Assembly: GCF_020085105.1 (NCBI RefSeq) | Contig: NC_058044.1 | Span: forward strand, 23,111,206-23,175,205 | Source of the DNA: Siniperca chuatsi | Lineage: Eukaryota > Chordata > Actinopteri > Centrarchiformes > Sinipercidae | DNA length: 64,000 nt | Direction of reading: 5' to 3' | In this document: positions 47,843-60,650 of the stretch, piece by piece | How positions within the stretch are numbered: position 1 is the stretch's first letter | Layout: each line of letters starts with the position of its first letter | Translations under genes and position numbers: made by a program | Notes under the pieces: model-generated | Database searches by the model: none | What the model was told of the DNA's origin: nothing | Seen by the model: the letters and a program-made list of their open reading frames with translations, nothing else

Positions 47843-48821
47843 CTAGGGCGGTGGTGATCGGGGCATAGAAACCAGGCAGGAGGAGGATGATGGTGATAAC
47901 AACAAATAATGATGATCAAACTGATGGATACGATGATGATGATTATGATGACACTGTTAAGGATAATGAATGATGATGATGAAGGTAATGATGATGACAG
48001 TGATGGCTCCTCCCTGCTTCTATCTCCTGATCACCACGAGACTTCCCCCTTTTCATGTTTTGTTACTTTTCTATGACTGTGATCCATTTATAACTCTTCC
48101 TCCTCCTCTTCCTCTCCCTCTTCTCTCTTTCCTCAAACCCTGCTGTGTCGTCCCATCTCATCAGTGCTTATCTTTATTTGCCCATCGTCTAAGTTTCTAT
48201 TGGTTCATCGGCTGGGTGTTTTCCTTCCCTGTAGCAAGCAAGCAGTGTGTCAAAGAAGCACTTGTGTGTTGCCAAAAAATCCTTTCAAAGAACATGTGCA
48301 TGACTTTATAGTGGCTTTACAAGGCTACATACTGTAGGAGGAAAGAGCAGAAGTGTGTGTGAGCGTACGTGCGAGTGTGTGTGTAGCTTGATGAGCATGC
48401 GTGTGTGTGTAAGGGTGTGTGTGCGTGCGCGTGTGTGTGTGTGTGTGTGTGTGTGTGAGTGCGTGCCTGTATATACATCATTCTTGTATAATTAATGTAT
48501 CACAGTGAAGCATTTTATCAATATCAACTGGGGGGCCTCTTACACACATCCCCTCTGACTGATTTTGAACTCTTGACCAATCCCATTTTCACATCAAGAC
48601 CAAAAACTCCACCCAACCCCCCCACCTTCCACCTGCCACTAACTGTTGGTGATGGAACTCGTTGCCATGGAGTTTGTCATAGCAACAGAACTCTTGACTC
48701 CAGAGCCAGAGATCATATAAAACCTCAGAACTTTTCTGCAACCCCCTGAGATCCTTGTACATATCGACCTCAAGTGTTCTGATTGTCTTGTATTGCTATT
48801 GAAGTTCAAGTAAACATGTGA

Positions 48822-48827
48822 AATAAA
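48822..48827 (+). terminator. Polyadenylation signal of adgrl1
   Basis: AATAAA 980 bp after the adgrl1 stop at 47840-47842. The 3' UTR contains GAT-rich and (TG)n tracts. Confidence 0.5.
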
Positions 48828-48991
48828 TGTTCCTGTCTTTCTCTTTGTGTGGATGTACAGGGAGAGGGAGGGTTTCAGGAAAAGGAGAAAGATATCTACA
48901 GTGGAAAAGGAAGGGGAGGAGAGACTGCGGCATATAATGTAGAGAAAAACTGAATTAGACAAATAAAAAGCTAAAAACAATACTGTTACAG

Positions 48992-49240
48992 ACAGTGGTT
49001 GAACATAACTAAGTACATTTACTCAAGTGCTGTATTGTACTGTACTTAAGGTACTTGTACTTTACATTTTCTGCTACATTATACTTCATCTCCACTACAT
49101 TTATCTGACAGCTACAGTTACTACTAACTTTGCTGATTAAGGTTTTATATACTAAACACAATGATTTTATAAAGTCTGAAGCATTGTTACAGATTTAAAA
49201 ACCCAACAGTATAGAAGGTAGCCAAATTAGCTCGACCTCA
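48992..49240 (+). repeat. Interspersed repeat (AACTAAGTACATTTACTCAAG family)
   Basis: It has AAGTACATTTACTCAAGTGC, GGTACTTGTACTTTACATTT and CCACTACATTTATCTGACAGC, words of a frequent teleost repeat. A reversed fragment lies near 63595-63710. Confidence 0.65.
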
Positions 49241-50850
49241 ACCAGCTACAACAACTCTGACAGGCCATTCGGCTGTCTTATGAGTACTTTTTCCAACTCT
49301 GGCAACGAAGTAAAAGTTCTATTTCATTTTAGATGAATTGAAGCAATAAAGAGCTTTATCAGCTTCAATTTACTGGCACAAAAAATCATACTGAAGCCAA
49401 GGTAGAACATGCTCATCCAAGAAGGTAAAAAGGACAGAACAATCAATACAGGACAGACAGAGAGTAAAGTATGGTCCACACATTTATAGCATTATTAAAA
49501 TGAATTAAATTACTAATAAGTTGAAGTGCAGGTGTGTGGACAGCTATTTACTTAAAGCTGCACTAATTAATATTTAATAGAATAATATGATAATATAATA
49601 ATATTTTTATATGAAAAATAAGTCAAATGTGTGATGTGAAAGGTGTTGCTCATAGTGACTAACCCGGAGAGAATTATCACCTGATTCTGTAGTCCCATCT
49701 GCTCTAGCTCAGCGTTTTAGCACCTTTCAGCTAATTGTTTTGGTTTTGCAGCCTACAACTTTACTGTATTGGTTCAGTCAAACTGCTCTCATCGAATTTG
49801 TTTATGGAAGCAGCAGGGAGCAGTTTTCAGCAAAAAAGCTCTAATATACCGAGCAAATGCTACCTGCCCAGTTCTGTTTTGAACTTCAGGATGTACAATA
49901 ATCATCTTTTAAAAAATGCAATAACATCCAAACATTTTATTCTCAAAATGTGTATGCAGTCACAAACTGAACATAAAGAGACAAGGATTATATTTTTTTA
50001 AATCACAGTTTTATTTATTGATCTGTGTGCTCTTGGACTGGTAAGTAGACTTGCAACATACATTAGCATTATAAAAAAAGTCAGAGAACTAGTAGAGTCC
50101 ATACTTTTCAAACATGGATTATATATATTGTGTAGACATTCTCATAGTCATTCTCTCATTAATAAACTATGTGTAACTACGTGTAAAACACACTGCACAC
50201 AGGAGGATGGACACATCCCGCCACATCTAAATCGTACAACACATTAGGAAAAATGAGTTGCTTTCTCGCTATTTTTGCTTTCCTTCAACACCATTACATT
50301 CACTGGGTTTATGTAAAAAAAAAAACAACAGCTAAAACATATATCACGTGTGTACAAAATATATTACATCCTACCAAATCCTTACAAAGCGGTAATTAAT
50401 AATACAATAATTAACAGAAATCAACAAGTAGTTTTACAGTATCATTCGAGTTGTACAAAATCTGTATATATTTACAGGTGACGAATACAGTGGTAGTGGT
50501 ATGTGTTCAGGATTCAGTCGTCTCATCTCACAGGTAAGTATCACATGTGAAGTTAAGGTCAGTCATAAGGACAAAGGGTTAAGTACTCGGGCTGCTTACA
50601 CAACACTCCAGTCGAGCAGCCAGTATAGTTTTCAGCACCCTCCCTCTTCCTTTCTCTCAGTTCATATGTTTTCTCTGATACAGTATCTCACAAGCTCTAC
50701 TCTCCCTCTCTCTCTCTCACGCTCTGTCCAAATACTGAGGTATGTGGTTTAACTTCACAGGAAATGGTCTCACATTCTTCGAATCTCTTGTCTATCCAAA
50801 CCAGACTACAGGCGGATGTTGGTACACGCAGGGGCTGGTGGAGGTGAGGT
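49241..50850. other. Gap between the convergent 3' ends of adgrl1 and the PLPP gene
   Basis: No additional gene is supported. 49550-49735 resembles part of the 11640-11910 repeat. The right half probably holds the 3' UTR of the minus-strand phosphatase; a TTTATT (AATAAA on the minus strand) lies at 50010-50015. Confidence 0.45.
50010..50015 (-). terminator. Candidate polyadenylation signal of the PLPP gene
   Basis: AATAAA on the minus strand, about 840 bp beyond the stop codon. Confidence 0.3.
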
Positions 50851-52144
50851 TTAGCAGACAGTATGGTGGGGGGACAAGGGGCTGTCCAGGGTCTCAGTCG
50901 GAGACAGATCTGAACTCGAGGTTTTAAACATGGATGAGATGTGGAAGGCCTGGGGAACACACAAACACATGCCCAACCTTAGGATTTTAACAGACACTGA
51001 CATGTGGACACGCACTGATGCACAAAAACAAGCAGGCAAGGTATACTGACCACCCAGTAAGCAGTGAGGGCTCCCTGTATGTAGCCTGTTAGCACGTCGG
51101 ACGGGTGGTGCCTGTAGTCTGAGATGCGGGTCAGACCTGTGTAGACTGCCAGCAGAACCAGGAAGAACTGCAGCGCCGGCTTCAGCAGCCGAGCCCCACG
51201 CCATGTCAACCGCGCCTGCAGATAAAACTACACGACAAACATAAACGTAATGTTAGTCCATGCATAGAACAATAGGGACATGATCTGTTACTGTAAATAA
51301 TGACCAAGATGTTTGACCTTATTCATTAATGGGTCATTTTGAACATTTAGGGAAATGGGTACAATGTAAAGAATAGCTGAAATCTGAAATTTTAAGGGAA
51401 TCTGAATGTAGGAAGGAATACCATAATATATTGATACAAGTTCTCAAATAGTGTGTAATGTATTGTATTCATTAGTAAGTACTGTAGTAATTAGTTTGTG
51501 ATAACTTGATTGAATACAGTAAAATGCACCATCATTTTGGTTTATAACATGTTTTAGTAGTGCATACAGTATTACCAAAAATGTACAGTATTTGACGCAC
51601 TTGATGGAGCTTCCAAGATCTCAAGTTATGGTAAAAACAAAGAAAAACAATCTTGGATTGGCACATTGGATGTGTCTTGTTTTTCATCGTCCCTTCTTAT
51701 GCACGCTAAATGTAAAGCAACACTGTCGTAACATAAAGAAGGGCAACAGTAGGAGAAAGTAGTGATGAACAAACAAGCCGAGATTGCACACACACAAGAT
51801 GGCGCACACATTAATATGCTATACACACATGTACATATTGCAGCCATTTGCATAGACACACATATAAATGCAGGAACTTGCTCACACACGCACACGCTCA
51901 CACACAATAGAGGAGAGCAGTGAAGCGGTGAGGCGAGGTCACACTCCTCCCACAGCAGAACAAAGCTGTCTCTGTTTGTCCCATTTCTCCTTTCAGTCTT
52001 TCTCTTTCTCCCTCTCCTCTTTCATTCTCTCGCTTTCTGCTGCTAACTGGACTGATGATGGGTCCCTGTTTCATTCATTCTCTCTGCATTTTGTAGAGAG
52101 ATGGTAATTTGAAATTGGAGAGATAGTCAAGTTGTGTTTGCCAG

Positions 52145-52222
<78 letters not shown>

Positions 52223-54305
52223 TGTGAAAGAGAGTGCAATGGAAAGATAGATAGAAATACTTACTGCTAAATAGAGCATTGTGTACATCGCAAAGGAAGC
52301 GTGCCCAGAGAAGAAGGACTTCCTAAAAAATTGGAGAAGTATTTAGAAACACATCACATGACATAACACATGTGCATAAACACACACACGCACACACACA
52401 CACACCTGGCCTCCTCCTCCAACCGGTGGTCAGGCTGGCGGCAGTTCACTGTTGCGACGTAGGTTCCAGGTGTGCAGTTAAGCGATGCATAGGTGACACC
52501 ACACACAGACAGGAAGTGTGGTCGCAACCGCCCAACGCTCAGCTTGGCCATGTTGGTCAGTGATTGGCCGACACAGCAGCCGAACAGGAAGCAGCCGAGC
52601 TCCTTGTACAGGCAGGACACATACAGGTTCCTGACAAAGGCCTTGGAGCGGACGCCTCTGAAGCGAACCCGGTAACACTCCCCAAGGGCAATCTGGAGGT
52701 GGACACATAGTCAGAACCGTCACATTACATTCACCTCATCCTCCTCGCGGGCTGGGACATGCTGTAAAATGAGTAATGGACTGATTGCTATCACTGGGAT
52801 GATCAGGATGATGAGTACTCACAGTGAGGCCCGTGATGATGATGCCGCCAGCGATGAGTAATTCATCTGGTATGGCCTCTCGGTGCAGATAAGGATAGGT
52901 GATGCTGGAGTCCCCGCAAATGAAGCCCCTTCTGTAAGGACTCACAGCCTTCAGCTCACATGCAAATAAAGGGATGGAAGCTGCACAAGAGGACGAGGAA
53001 GAGGGAGATGAAAGGAATTAGACCAAGAAGGATATGATTTGATATCACAACAATCCCCAGTGGGAGTATAGACATTCCTCTTTGTGATGAGGAAACTGGA
53101 GATGATACTGGGGAGGAATCTGCAACATTAGTCATGTGACACTCTGCTATCCATACATACGTGCAGAAGGGCATAGGTATCATTTGGAATCTTTTAATAC
53201 TTGTGCCAAAATAACACCTGTGGTTCTGTACCAAAACCAAAATAATATTTTTTTCAATAATTAACTTTGAGGAAAATTAAGGTGTTTTTCTTCAATATGC
53301 TAGAGGCGTGGCCCTGAGGCAATGTCGGTCGGTCCACCACTTTGGTCCAGACTGAAATATCTCAACAACTATCAGCTGGATTGCCATGATATTTTGTACA
53401 GACATTCATGGTCCCCAGAGGATGAATCCTACTTGACTTTGGTGATCCCCTGACTTTTCTTCCAGTGCCACCATGAGGTTGAGATTTGTGATTGGTGGTT
53501 TTGAGTAACTCTCAGCAACTTTTGCAGGGATTGTCACAAAAGAAGTACAGCCTCACAGAGCTGCTAACATGGCTGTAGACTCTTTTTAAAGGTTGTGTAA
53601 ACACAAGCAGCCGTGCATGAACTTATACAGCCTAAATCTGGCAAAAGTATGATTTGAATCTGATCAAATAAAGAAGAGTAAGGGTCTGAGCGAGCATTGT
53701 TTAGCCAGCTTTGCCAGCTTTCAGCACGACAGTTTTTGATACTCTGTGCTACGGACACATTTTTGACAGTACCCCAAAAGAATTGATGTTCAATAAAACT
53801 ATAGCACCATAATTCACCAGTGCAGATTTGATACCCTAGACTCTTTGTCCTTGTCACACACCAAGAGACACACATTAAGTATCACTTTAATCACAGATGA
53901 AAGTAATAAGGTCTAAAATTAAAAAGAAAGACAGAGGCAACAGAAATTCAAGGCTATAATACTACTGACAGGGAATACGACATGGGGAGAATGAGGAATA
54001 GTTTTACGGGAAAATAAGGGTGAGAACCTCTGGAGTCTCTGGAGAACCTAACAAGTTAGACAACTATAAGGAATGTGAGGGTCTGGAAATAGAAGAGTAA
54101 AGCAGGCAGAGAACCGTTTGAACTGCACATGTGTGTACGCGCATTTCTGTTGATGACGAGAGAAAGGGGGGGTTGTTTGTGACTTCAGTTCAACTCTTCT
54201 CTACAAAACAAAGAGCAAATGCCGCAGCAGACCAGAGCCAGAACCAGCCTCACACTGTCTCTGTGTGTCTCTGCCTTCCCCCGTCTTGCATGCCTGCACA
54301 CACAC

Positions 54306-54376
<71 letters not shown>

Positions 54377-54538
54377 TGTTTCTAGCATGGCTCTTTCCTT
54401 TCATGCACATGTCCAATCTGTTGTTAATACAGACTACCTCTGCTTCCAGCTCTTTCCAATTAGCCAACATTACATAACCACCCTTCTGTCACATATAGGG
54501 ACCATGGGAGGGAGGGTCAACAATTACACTTATGTGCA

Positions 54539-54577
<39 letters not shown>

Positions 54578-55870
54578 ACACAGTGGATCATGTATTTATT
54601 TATTTATACCAAATACAATTCCCCCTGGCCCGGCTCTACCCTGAGAACTGGAAGTTGTCATGGAAACTGTAGAATTCCCTGGGCAATGCACGAACCAGCT
54701 GGCACGAAGAGCTCGAGAGCTCAAGAGCGCGCATGAGTGGAAAAAAAAGAGCCAGGGATACATGTAGATGGAGACAGAACTTGAAAAACATTCTCACTTT
54801 CTTTCGTTTTTCCTTCTTTTTTCTCTCGTTCTTTCCTCTTTCTGCTTACAAACCTGGTGTTAATTTGCTGCTCATATTTTGCAGGCCCACATGAGTGAAT
54901 GTAGCCACACACTGTCTTTGTGGACTAAATATAAAGGGATGTAAACAAAGCGGAACAGAACTCAACACGGCTGACATTAACCCTCACCAGAGAAACCTTT
55001 AATAGCAAGGAATAACTTTTAAGGGAATTCACCTGTGGCCTTCAAAGCTAAAAATTAATGGATATTGTATGAAAAAAATATGCAACTGATGATTACTTTC
55101 AGTCTATTAATCTGCCGATCATTTTCTCAATTTATCGGTTGATCATGTGGTCCACAAAATGTAAGCAAATGGTGAAAAACCATAATTTCGTGACACCCAC
55201 AGTGATGGTATCAGATTGCTTCTTTAGTCCAACCAACACTTCACGACTAAATATATTCAAATTTGTAGTCACATAAGACAATAAAGGTGTAAAGTCTCAC
55301 AATTGAGAAGCTGGAACCAGAGAATATATATATATATAATATCTTTTTTTGTTGCTATTTTTACAGTAGCTTATGTATGGATGGACAGAATAACAGAAAC
55401 ACCTTACAATATAATGCAGTCCAGTGCAAACACCAGATGGCCTTAACATTGACCACAGAGTTGTATCAGCATCTCTTTGACACAAACAACCATAAACTTA
55501 CAGATATGTTATAATGGCACTATTTTGTTGGAATTAATTATATTAGTACTTTAGTGATACTTTGTACATCAACAAAGCACTACCTACACAGCAATGCATT
55601 CAACAAGTGAAATAACATATCTTACGTATTTTTGCTGTAGTAGCCTATATGTGGATACTTACCAAGAAAGAGGCAGAGGAGGTCTAAGCCGACCAGAAGT
55701 TTTCTTTTGGATAAAGCCGGTCCAGTTATCTCTATGAGTTTCTTCCCAGTGCCGTTCTCCATCCCCATCCCTGCTGCGGCCAGGCTGCTCTTGTTATCCG
55801 TCAGTTTGAGCTGGAGGTCCGCGCTGGAGACGGGCACACCTGCGCTCTGCAGTCCAAATTTATCCAACAT
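50851..55870 (-). CDS. Phospholipid phosphatase (PLPP2/PLPP3-like lipid phosphate phosphatase), six exons, complete
   Basis: Membrane enzyme that dephosphorylates lipid phosphates such as lysophosphatidate, phosphatidate and sphingosine-1-phosphate. Minus-strand exons: 55870-55663, 52980-52823, 52692-52406, 52322-52265, 51227-51054, 50949-50851. Phases agree, giving 327 residues. The N-terminus [16 protein letters not shown] is longer than in PLPP2. The PAP2 catalytic motifs are all present: KLSVGRLRP (C1), FFSGH (C2) and [12 protein letters not shown] (C3). LNCTPG supplies the usual N-glycosylation site before C2. [14 protein letters not shown] resembles PLPP3, while the Thr of TRISDY and QFFLV resemble PLPP2, so I leave the symbol open; a fish-specific PLPP paralogue is possible. 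The fifth donor was chosen as TGG/GTGGTC because it alone joins in frame to the last exon. The gene converges on adgrl1. Confidence 0.88.
53305..53580 (-). repeat. GTTAGCATGCTAAC family, copy 3, in the PLPP first intron
   Basis: It shows TGAAATATCTCAACAACTAT, GGATTGCCATGATATTTTG, ACATTCATGGTCCCCAGAGG and GACTTTGGTGATCCCCTGAC. It is reversed relative to the copy at 6380-6955. Confidence 0.75.
55085..55320 (+). repeat. GCTGCAACTAA-type repeat in the PLPP first intron
   Basis: GATGATTACTTTCAGTCTAT, ATCTGCCGATCATTTTCTC, AATGGTGAAAAACC and GAGAAGCTGGAACCAGAG appear in family order. Confidence 0.6.
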
Positions 55871-56190
55871 GACACGATTGGCTGCGGGTGGAAGCTCGAA
55901 GTAAAAAACTTGTTGGCTTCAGAAACTTGGGAGCGCCCTTGAACTACTCATGTGCGGAGCTGCGGAGAGACTGTAAGTAAACCCACAAAGTTGCCATAGT
56001 ATTTAATGTGCCCCCCGCGGCACGTGTTGCTTCGCTGTCAAAGTAACTTGTCTTTTTTACGCATTTTGAATTTCATCACAGAGTCTGCAAGGCTCGCCCT
56101 GACTCGTTGCAGGGCATCCGTCACCTTGAAGATATGAACCACGGTGGAGCGGAAAACTCCAGACTGGTTGCGAAACAGACGCTCAGGGAT
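55871..56190 (-). promoter_or_regulatory. Upstream region and possible promoter of the PLPP gene
   Basis: A moderately GC-rich block lies just upstream of the first coding exon (on the minus strand), ending at a (CT)n tract at 56193-56261. No TATA box or initiator was pinned down, so the role is inferred from position. Confidence 0.3.
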
Positions 56191-56191
56191 A

Positions 56192-56192
<1 letters not shown>

Positions 56193-56261
<69 letters not shown>
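56193..56261. repeat. (CT)n microsatellite
   Basis: About 34 CT units upstream of the PLPP gene. Confidence 0.95.
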
Positions 56262-56268
<7 letters not shown>

Positions 56269-56917
56269 GTGGCTATATTGGCATGAAAGAACAAGTTTGT
56301 ACAAGTACAAATTAATCAAATAAAAAATATATATATCTCTGCCCATAAAGTTGGTAAACTGTGATTCGGGTGTAATTATGATTTCCATGAATTTAGCTGA
56401 GAAGAAGAGCGAGAAATGCATCAGACCTGTGTCACGGTGACGCGGTGATTGACCCGCTTGGCTGCAATCACTATGATTCACCTTTCCCCTTCATTTTTTT
56501 TGTTCGACTCACAAAATCCCGAGTTTATAAAGGAACAGCTAAAGTAGCAAACGTCTTTATAATAACTCGACAATAGTAGTAAGACACTTGAAAATACCAG
56601 AATCTGATTCCTAATATCTGTAAACCTGCATGCTGACCACCACCTAATTTCCTTCCTTGTTAACTTTGAAGCAGCATCATGGCACATAACCAACAATTAA
56701 TTGTTGCTTCCTTAAATATGTTGGCGCTTAGATTAAAAAATAGGCTAAATGTGAACTTCAAAAGACTACTTTGTACTTCGAGTCTGAGTGAGGTGCCGCT
56801 TTTTAATAAGGCACACTTTATAAAGGATTTACATTGTAAGAGATATTAATGTTTGATAAATACCTTTACTAATGCTTTATAGATCTATACATTTTTAGTG
56901 AATTATTTATTAACCAT

Positions 56918-57245
56918 TAAAGGAATAGTTCGACATTTTGGTTAATACACTCATCCACTCTTTTGCCAAGAGTTAGATGAAAAGATTGATACCACTTTCA
57001 TTCCTGTACTGTAAATGTGAAGCTATACAGCCAGCAGCCGGTTAGCGTAGCATAAAGACTAGAAACAGGTGGAAATAGCTAGCCTGGCTCTGTCCAAAGG
57101 TAACAAAATCTGCCTCCCAGCACCTCCAAAGCTCACTAATTAACACATTACCCTGGGTTAAGCTATGTGTTGGAGTATTTCTTAGCTGGGCTTCCTGGAG
57201 TCTCCGCTGGTTGCTGGTCACAGTGACAACGCCCAGTCAAGAAAT
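56918..57245 (+). repeat. Interspersed repeat (AAAGGAATAGTTCGACATTTTGG family)
   Basis: It contains TCTTTTGCCAAGAGTTAGATG, GTAGCATAAAGACTAGAAAC, AGCTAGCCTGGCTCTGTCC and CACCTCCAAAGCTCACTAAT, a set I recognise as one abundant teleost repeat. It is non-coding. Confidence 0.65.
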
Positions 57246-58100
57246 AATAAAGACATTAATTACAAATTATAAATACTTTATAATTATAAATTATAATCCT
57301 TTAAGTACCCTGAGGGCAAACAAACATACTGATTTTGTTGTATCATTACTTCATGATTATGCTGCCATTACTTAGTACTTTTCAGGCATTAGTTCAGGGT
57401 TAGGGTTAGGGCCATGTGTAAATCTCTACTCTCGGTTTACAAATCTGTGTGCACGGTTTATAAACTGTGTAAGTTCATGAATGAAACAAATCAGAGACAC
57501 AAGAATGTTCAAAGGTTTTAAATTATTTGAGCACACTTGAGGGGCACAAACTATACTATACTGTACATTAGGAAGTAGTAAGTGCCAATTAGCACAACAA
57601 AAAGGTATCATTCCAACAAACAAGAACAGGAAGAAAACAAAGCAGAGGACACAAAACAGAGCAGTGCTGTTCTTTTTTATTGAATATTGTATTGCCACCT
57701 GCTCACCTAGAGGTAGCTAAAATGAACTTGGGGTGAGGATCAACATGTTGCTAGGAATGGTGAGAGCTCATTGTGGCCTTATGGCCTACAGGGGATAAAG
57801 AGAATGAAATAAAGTGAGAGTAAGTATTATTAGATTTTAGTATAAACCAGTTTTTAGGAATCTATATACTGTACACAAACTGACTTTGTAATATGACCCT
57901 GTCAGATTATCCAGATTATTTTCTTTCTTTTCCTTGCTTTTGTCTTTTCTTTTCTTTGGGAGAGAAATTGGGGAGTGGTGGGTTAGGGAGTAACGGATCA
58001 AGATAATATTGTTTATATGTTTAACTACATATGTTGGACTACTGGAGGTGCTGATGTGCTGCGGTAAGTGTATTGTCTCATTTCCGGTCACCAGTGTTTG
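57246..58100. other. Intergenic, no gene seen
   Basis: AT-rich DNA without a supported exon. The short minus-strand frames here match nothing I recognise. Confidence 0.45.
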
Positions 58101-58529
58101 TGTTTTACTAGTAGCATATTTTTGCTGCTCTAGCTCATCACAGTTAATTTTGTTTGATTCTTCATTATAGTGACTAACTATCTGCTATACATTTAAATGT
58201 ACACTAGTTTTGCTCACTCAATCACAATCGCTCGGTGTGTCAAATGTTTAGCTATTCCTCTGCCTCCTTTAGTGATAATGGTACATGTAATAAATATAGT
58301 TTATTTGTAGCAATGGAGGCGAGGTTTAGTGAACTGGAAACACGGTTCTGCCCCATGGGAATTCAATCATTAGCTGCTGTAGTTAGCCAGCCCCCAGTAG
58401 CCGGTGCGGACTGACCAGAGGTAGCTCCTGTTAGCCGTCTCCCACCACTTATATTAATAAAACCAAAAGTTAACAGAAGAGGAGTTATACATAAAAACCT
58501 AAACAAAAACGCTGAAATAGCACAACAAA

Positions 58530-59050
58530 ATAGGAGAATTAAATGTGGACTCTTAAACATCAGATCTCTGTCTGCTGTACTAGTGAACAATTTAATATCA
58601 GAGTATCATATTGACTTATTTTGTGTTACTGAAACCTGGCTGGGTCATGAAGAATATGCTAGCTTAAATGAATCCACTCCGCTCAGTCATATTAACGCTC
58701 ACGTTCCTCGAGGCACCGGCCGAGGAGGTGGAGTTGCAGCCATCTTCGACTCAAGCCTATTAATCAACCCTAAACCTAAACTAAATTATAACTCATTCGA
58801 AAGCCTTGTTCTGCACACTCTTTTACACTCAACCTGGAAAACACGACAGCCAATTCTATTTGTTATAGTGTACAGCACTCCTGGTCCTTATTCTGAATTT
58901 TTATCTGAATTCTCTGAGTTTCTATCAAGTTTATTCCTTAAAACAGATAAACTAATTATTGTAGGTGATTTTAATATTCATGTGGACATTGAAAATGAAA
59001 TGCCGTGGTACTGTGTTTATCTCATTATTAGATTCAATTGGCTTTTGTCA
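58530..59050 (+). pseudogene. L2 endonuclease domain, degraded
   Basis: An EEP-type nuclease with CGLLNIRSL (metal-binding Asn), ETWL (catalytic Glu), RGGGVAAIF and GDFNIHVD. The frame is lost shortly after GDFNIHVDIENE. Confidence 0.75.
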
Positions 59051-60233
59051 GAGTGTACATGAAGCCACTCACTGTTTTAACCACACCCTCGACCTTGTTC
59101 TGGTATATGGCATTGAAATTGAACATTTAATGGTCTTTCCACAGAATCCTTCATTATCAGACCATTATTTAATAACTTTTGAACTGCTATTACTGGACTA
59201 CATGCCATTAGGCAAAAACTCCTACTCTATATGTCTATCTGATAGTGCTGTGGCTAAATTCAAGGAAGCGATCCCATCTGCATTTAATTCAATGTTATGT
59301 CAAAATAACACAGGTCTCCTATGCAAATTGCAGCCCCTCCCAAATTGACCATCTAGTTGATAGTGCTGCAGGCTCACTGCGAACGACACTCGATTCTGTC
59401 GCTCCTCTAAAAATGAAGATAATAAAACAAAGAAGGTTAGCTCCATGGTAAACCTGCAAATTAAAGCAAACATCACGAAAACTTGAAAGGAAATGGCGTT
59501 CCAACAACCTGGAAGAATTAGTCTGGCAAGATAGTCTTAAAACATACAGGAAGGCCCTCCATAATGCCAGAGCAGCCTACTACTCATCATTAATAGGGAA
59601 AACAAAAACAATCTCAGGTTTCTTTTCAGCACTGTAGCCAGGTTGACAGAGAGTCAAAGCTCTATTGAGCCATTCCTATAGCCCTCAGTAGTAACAACTT
59701 CATGAGTTTCTTTAATGTTAAATTTTAACTATTAGAGAAAAAAATGTGTCACGTCCTGCCCTCAACTGGTACCGATTTATCTTCAAACACAGGAACCTTA
59801 GAAACAACTGTAACAAACCTGATATTTTGACTGCTTTGCTCCTATCGACCTTCTTCAACTAATTTCAGTGATAAATTAATCTAAGCAATCAACCTGTTTC
59901 TTAGACGCCATTCTAACTAGGCTGTTTAAAGAAGTTTTACCCTTAGTTAGCACTTCGTTACTGGATATGATCAATCTGTATTTATTAACACGCTATGTAC
60001 CACAGTCCTTTAAAGTACCTGTAATTAAACCGCTTCTTAAACAGCCCACTCATGATCTAGGGGTTTTAGCCAACTACAGACCTATATCTAATCTTCCTTT
60101 CTCACTAAGATCCTTGAGAAAGCAGTCATCAATCAGTTGTGTGACTTTCTAAGTAACAATATTTTATTTGAGGATTTTCAGTCAGGATTTAGAGTGCATC
60201 ATAGCACAGAGACAGCACTGGTGAAAATTACAA

Positions 60234-60650
60234 ATGATAATTGCATCAGACAATGGACTTGTCTCTGTACTTGTCTTGTTAGATCTTAGTGCTGCATTCG
60301 ACATTATTGACCATCACATCCTATTACAGAGACTGGAACATTTAATTGGCATTAAAGGAACCGCACTAAGCTGGTTTAAATCCTATCTATCAGACCGATC
60401 TCAGTTTGTACATGTTAACGGTGAGTCCTCTGTGCACACCAAGGTTAGTTACGGAGTTCCACAAGGTTCTGTGCTTGGACCGATTCTCTTCACCTTATAT
60501 ATGCTTCCTTTAGGCAATATTATTAGGAAACACTCTTCATCAAACTTTCATTGTTATGCGGATGATACCCAATTATATCTATCGATCAAGCCAGATGAAA
60601 CTAACCTGTTAGCTAAACTTCAAGCATGCCTTAAGGACATAAAAACCTGA
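60234..60650 (+). pseudogene. L2 reverse transcriptase core, catalytic box intact
   Basis: 138 residues open: [59 protein letters not shown] and HCYADDTQLYLS. Both metal-binding Asp regions (LDLSAAFD and YADD) are present, unlike in the copy at 39.7 kb. The frame upstream and downstream is broken by stops, so the copy is still inactive. Confidence 0.85.

Noticed and set aside
51041-51053. Donor gtatac for PLPP exon 5, two codons further
   Set aside because: It would shift the frame of the last exon (phase 1 into phase 0). The gtggtc donor gives an in-frame join that aligns with the family without a gap.
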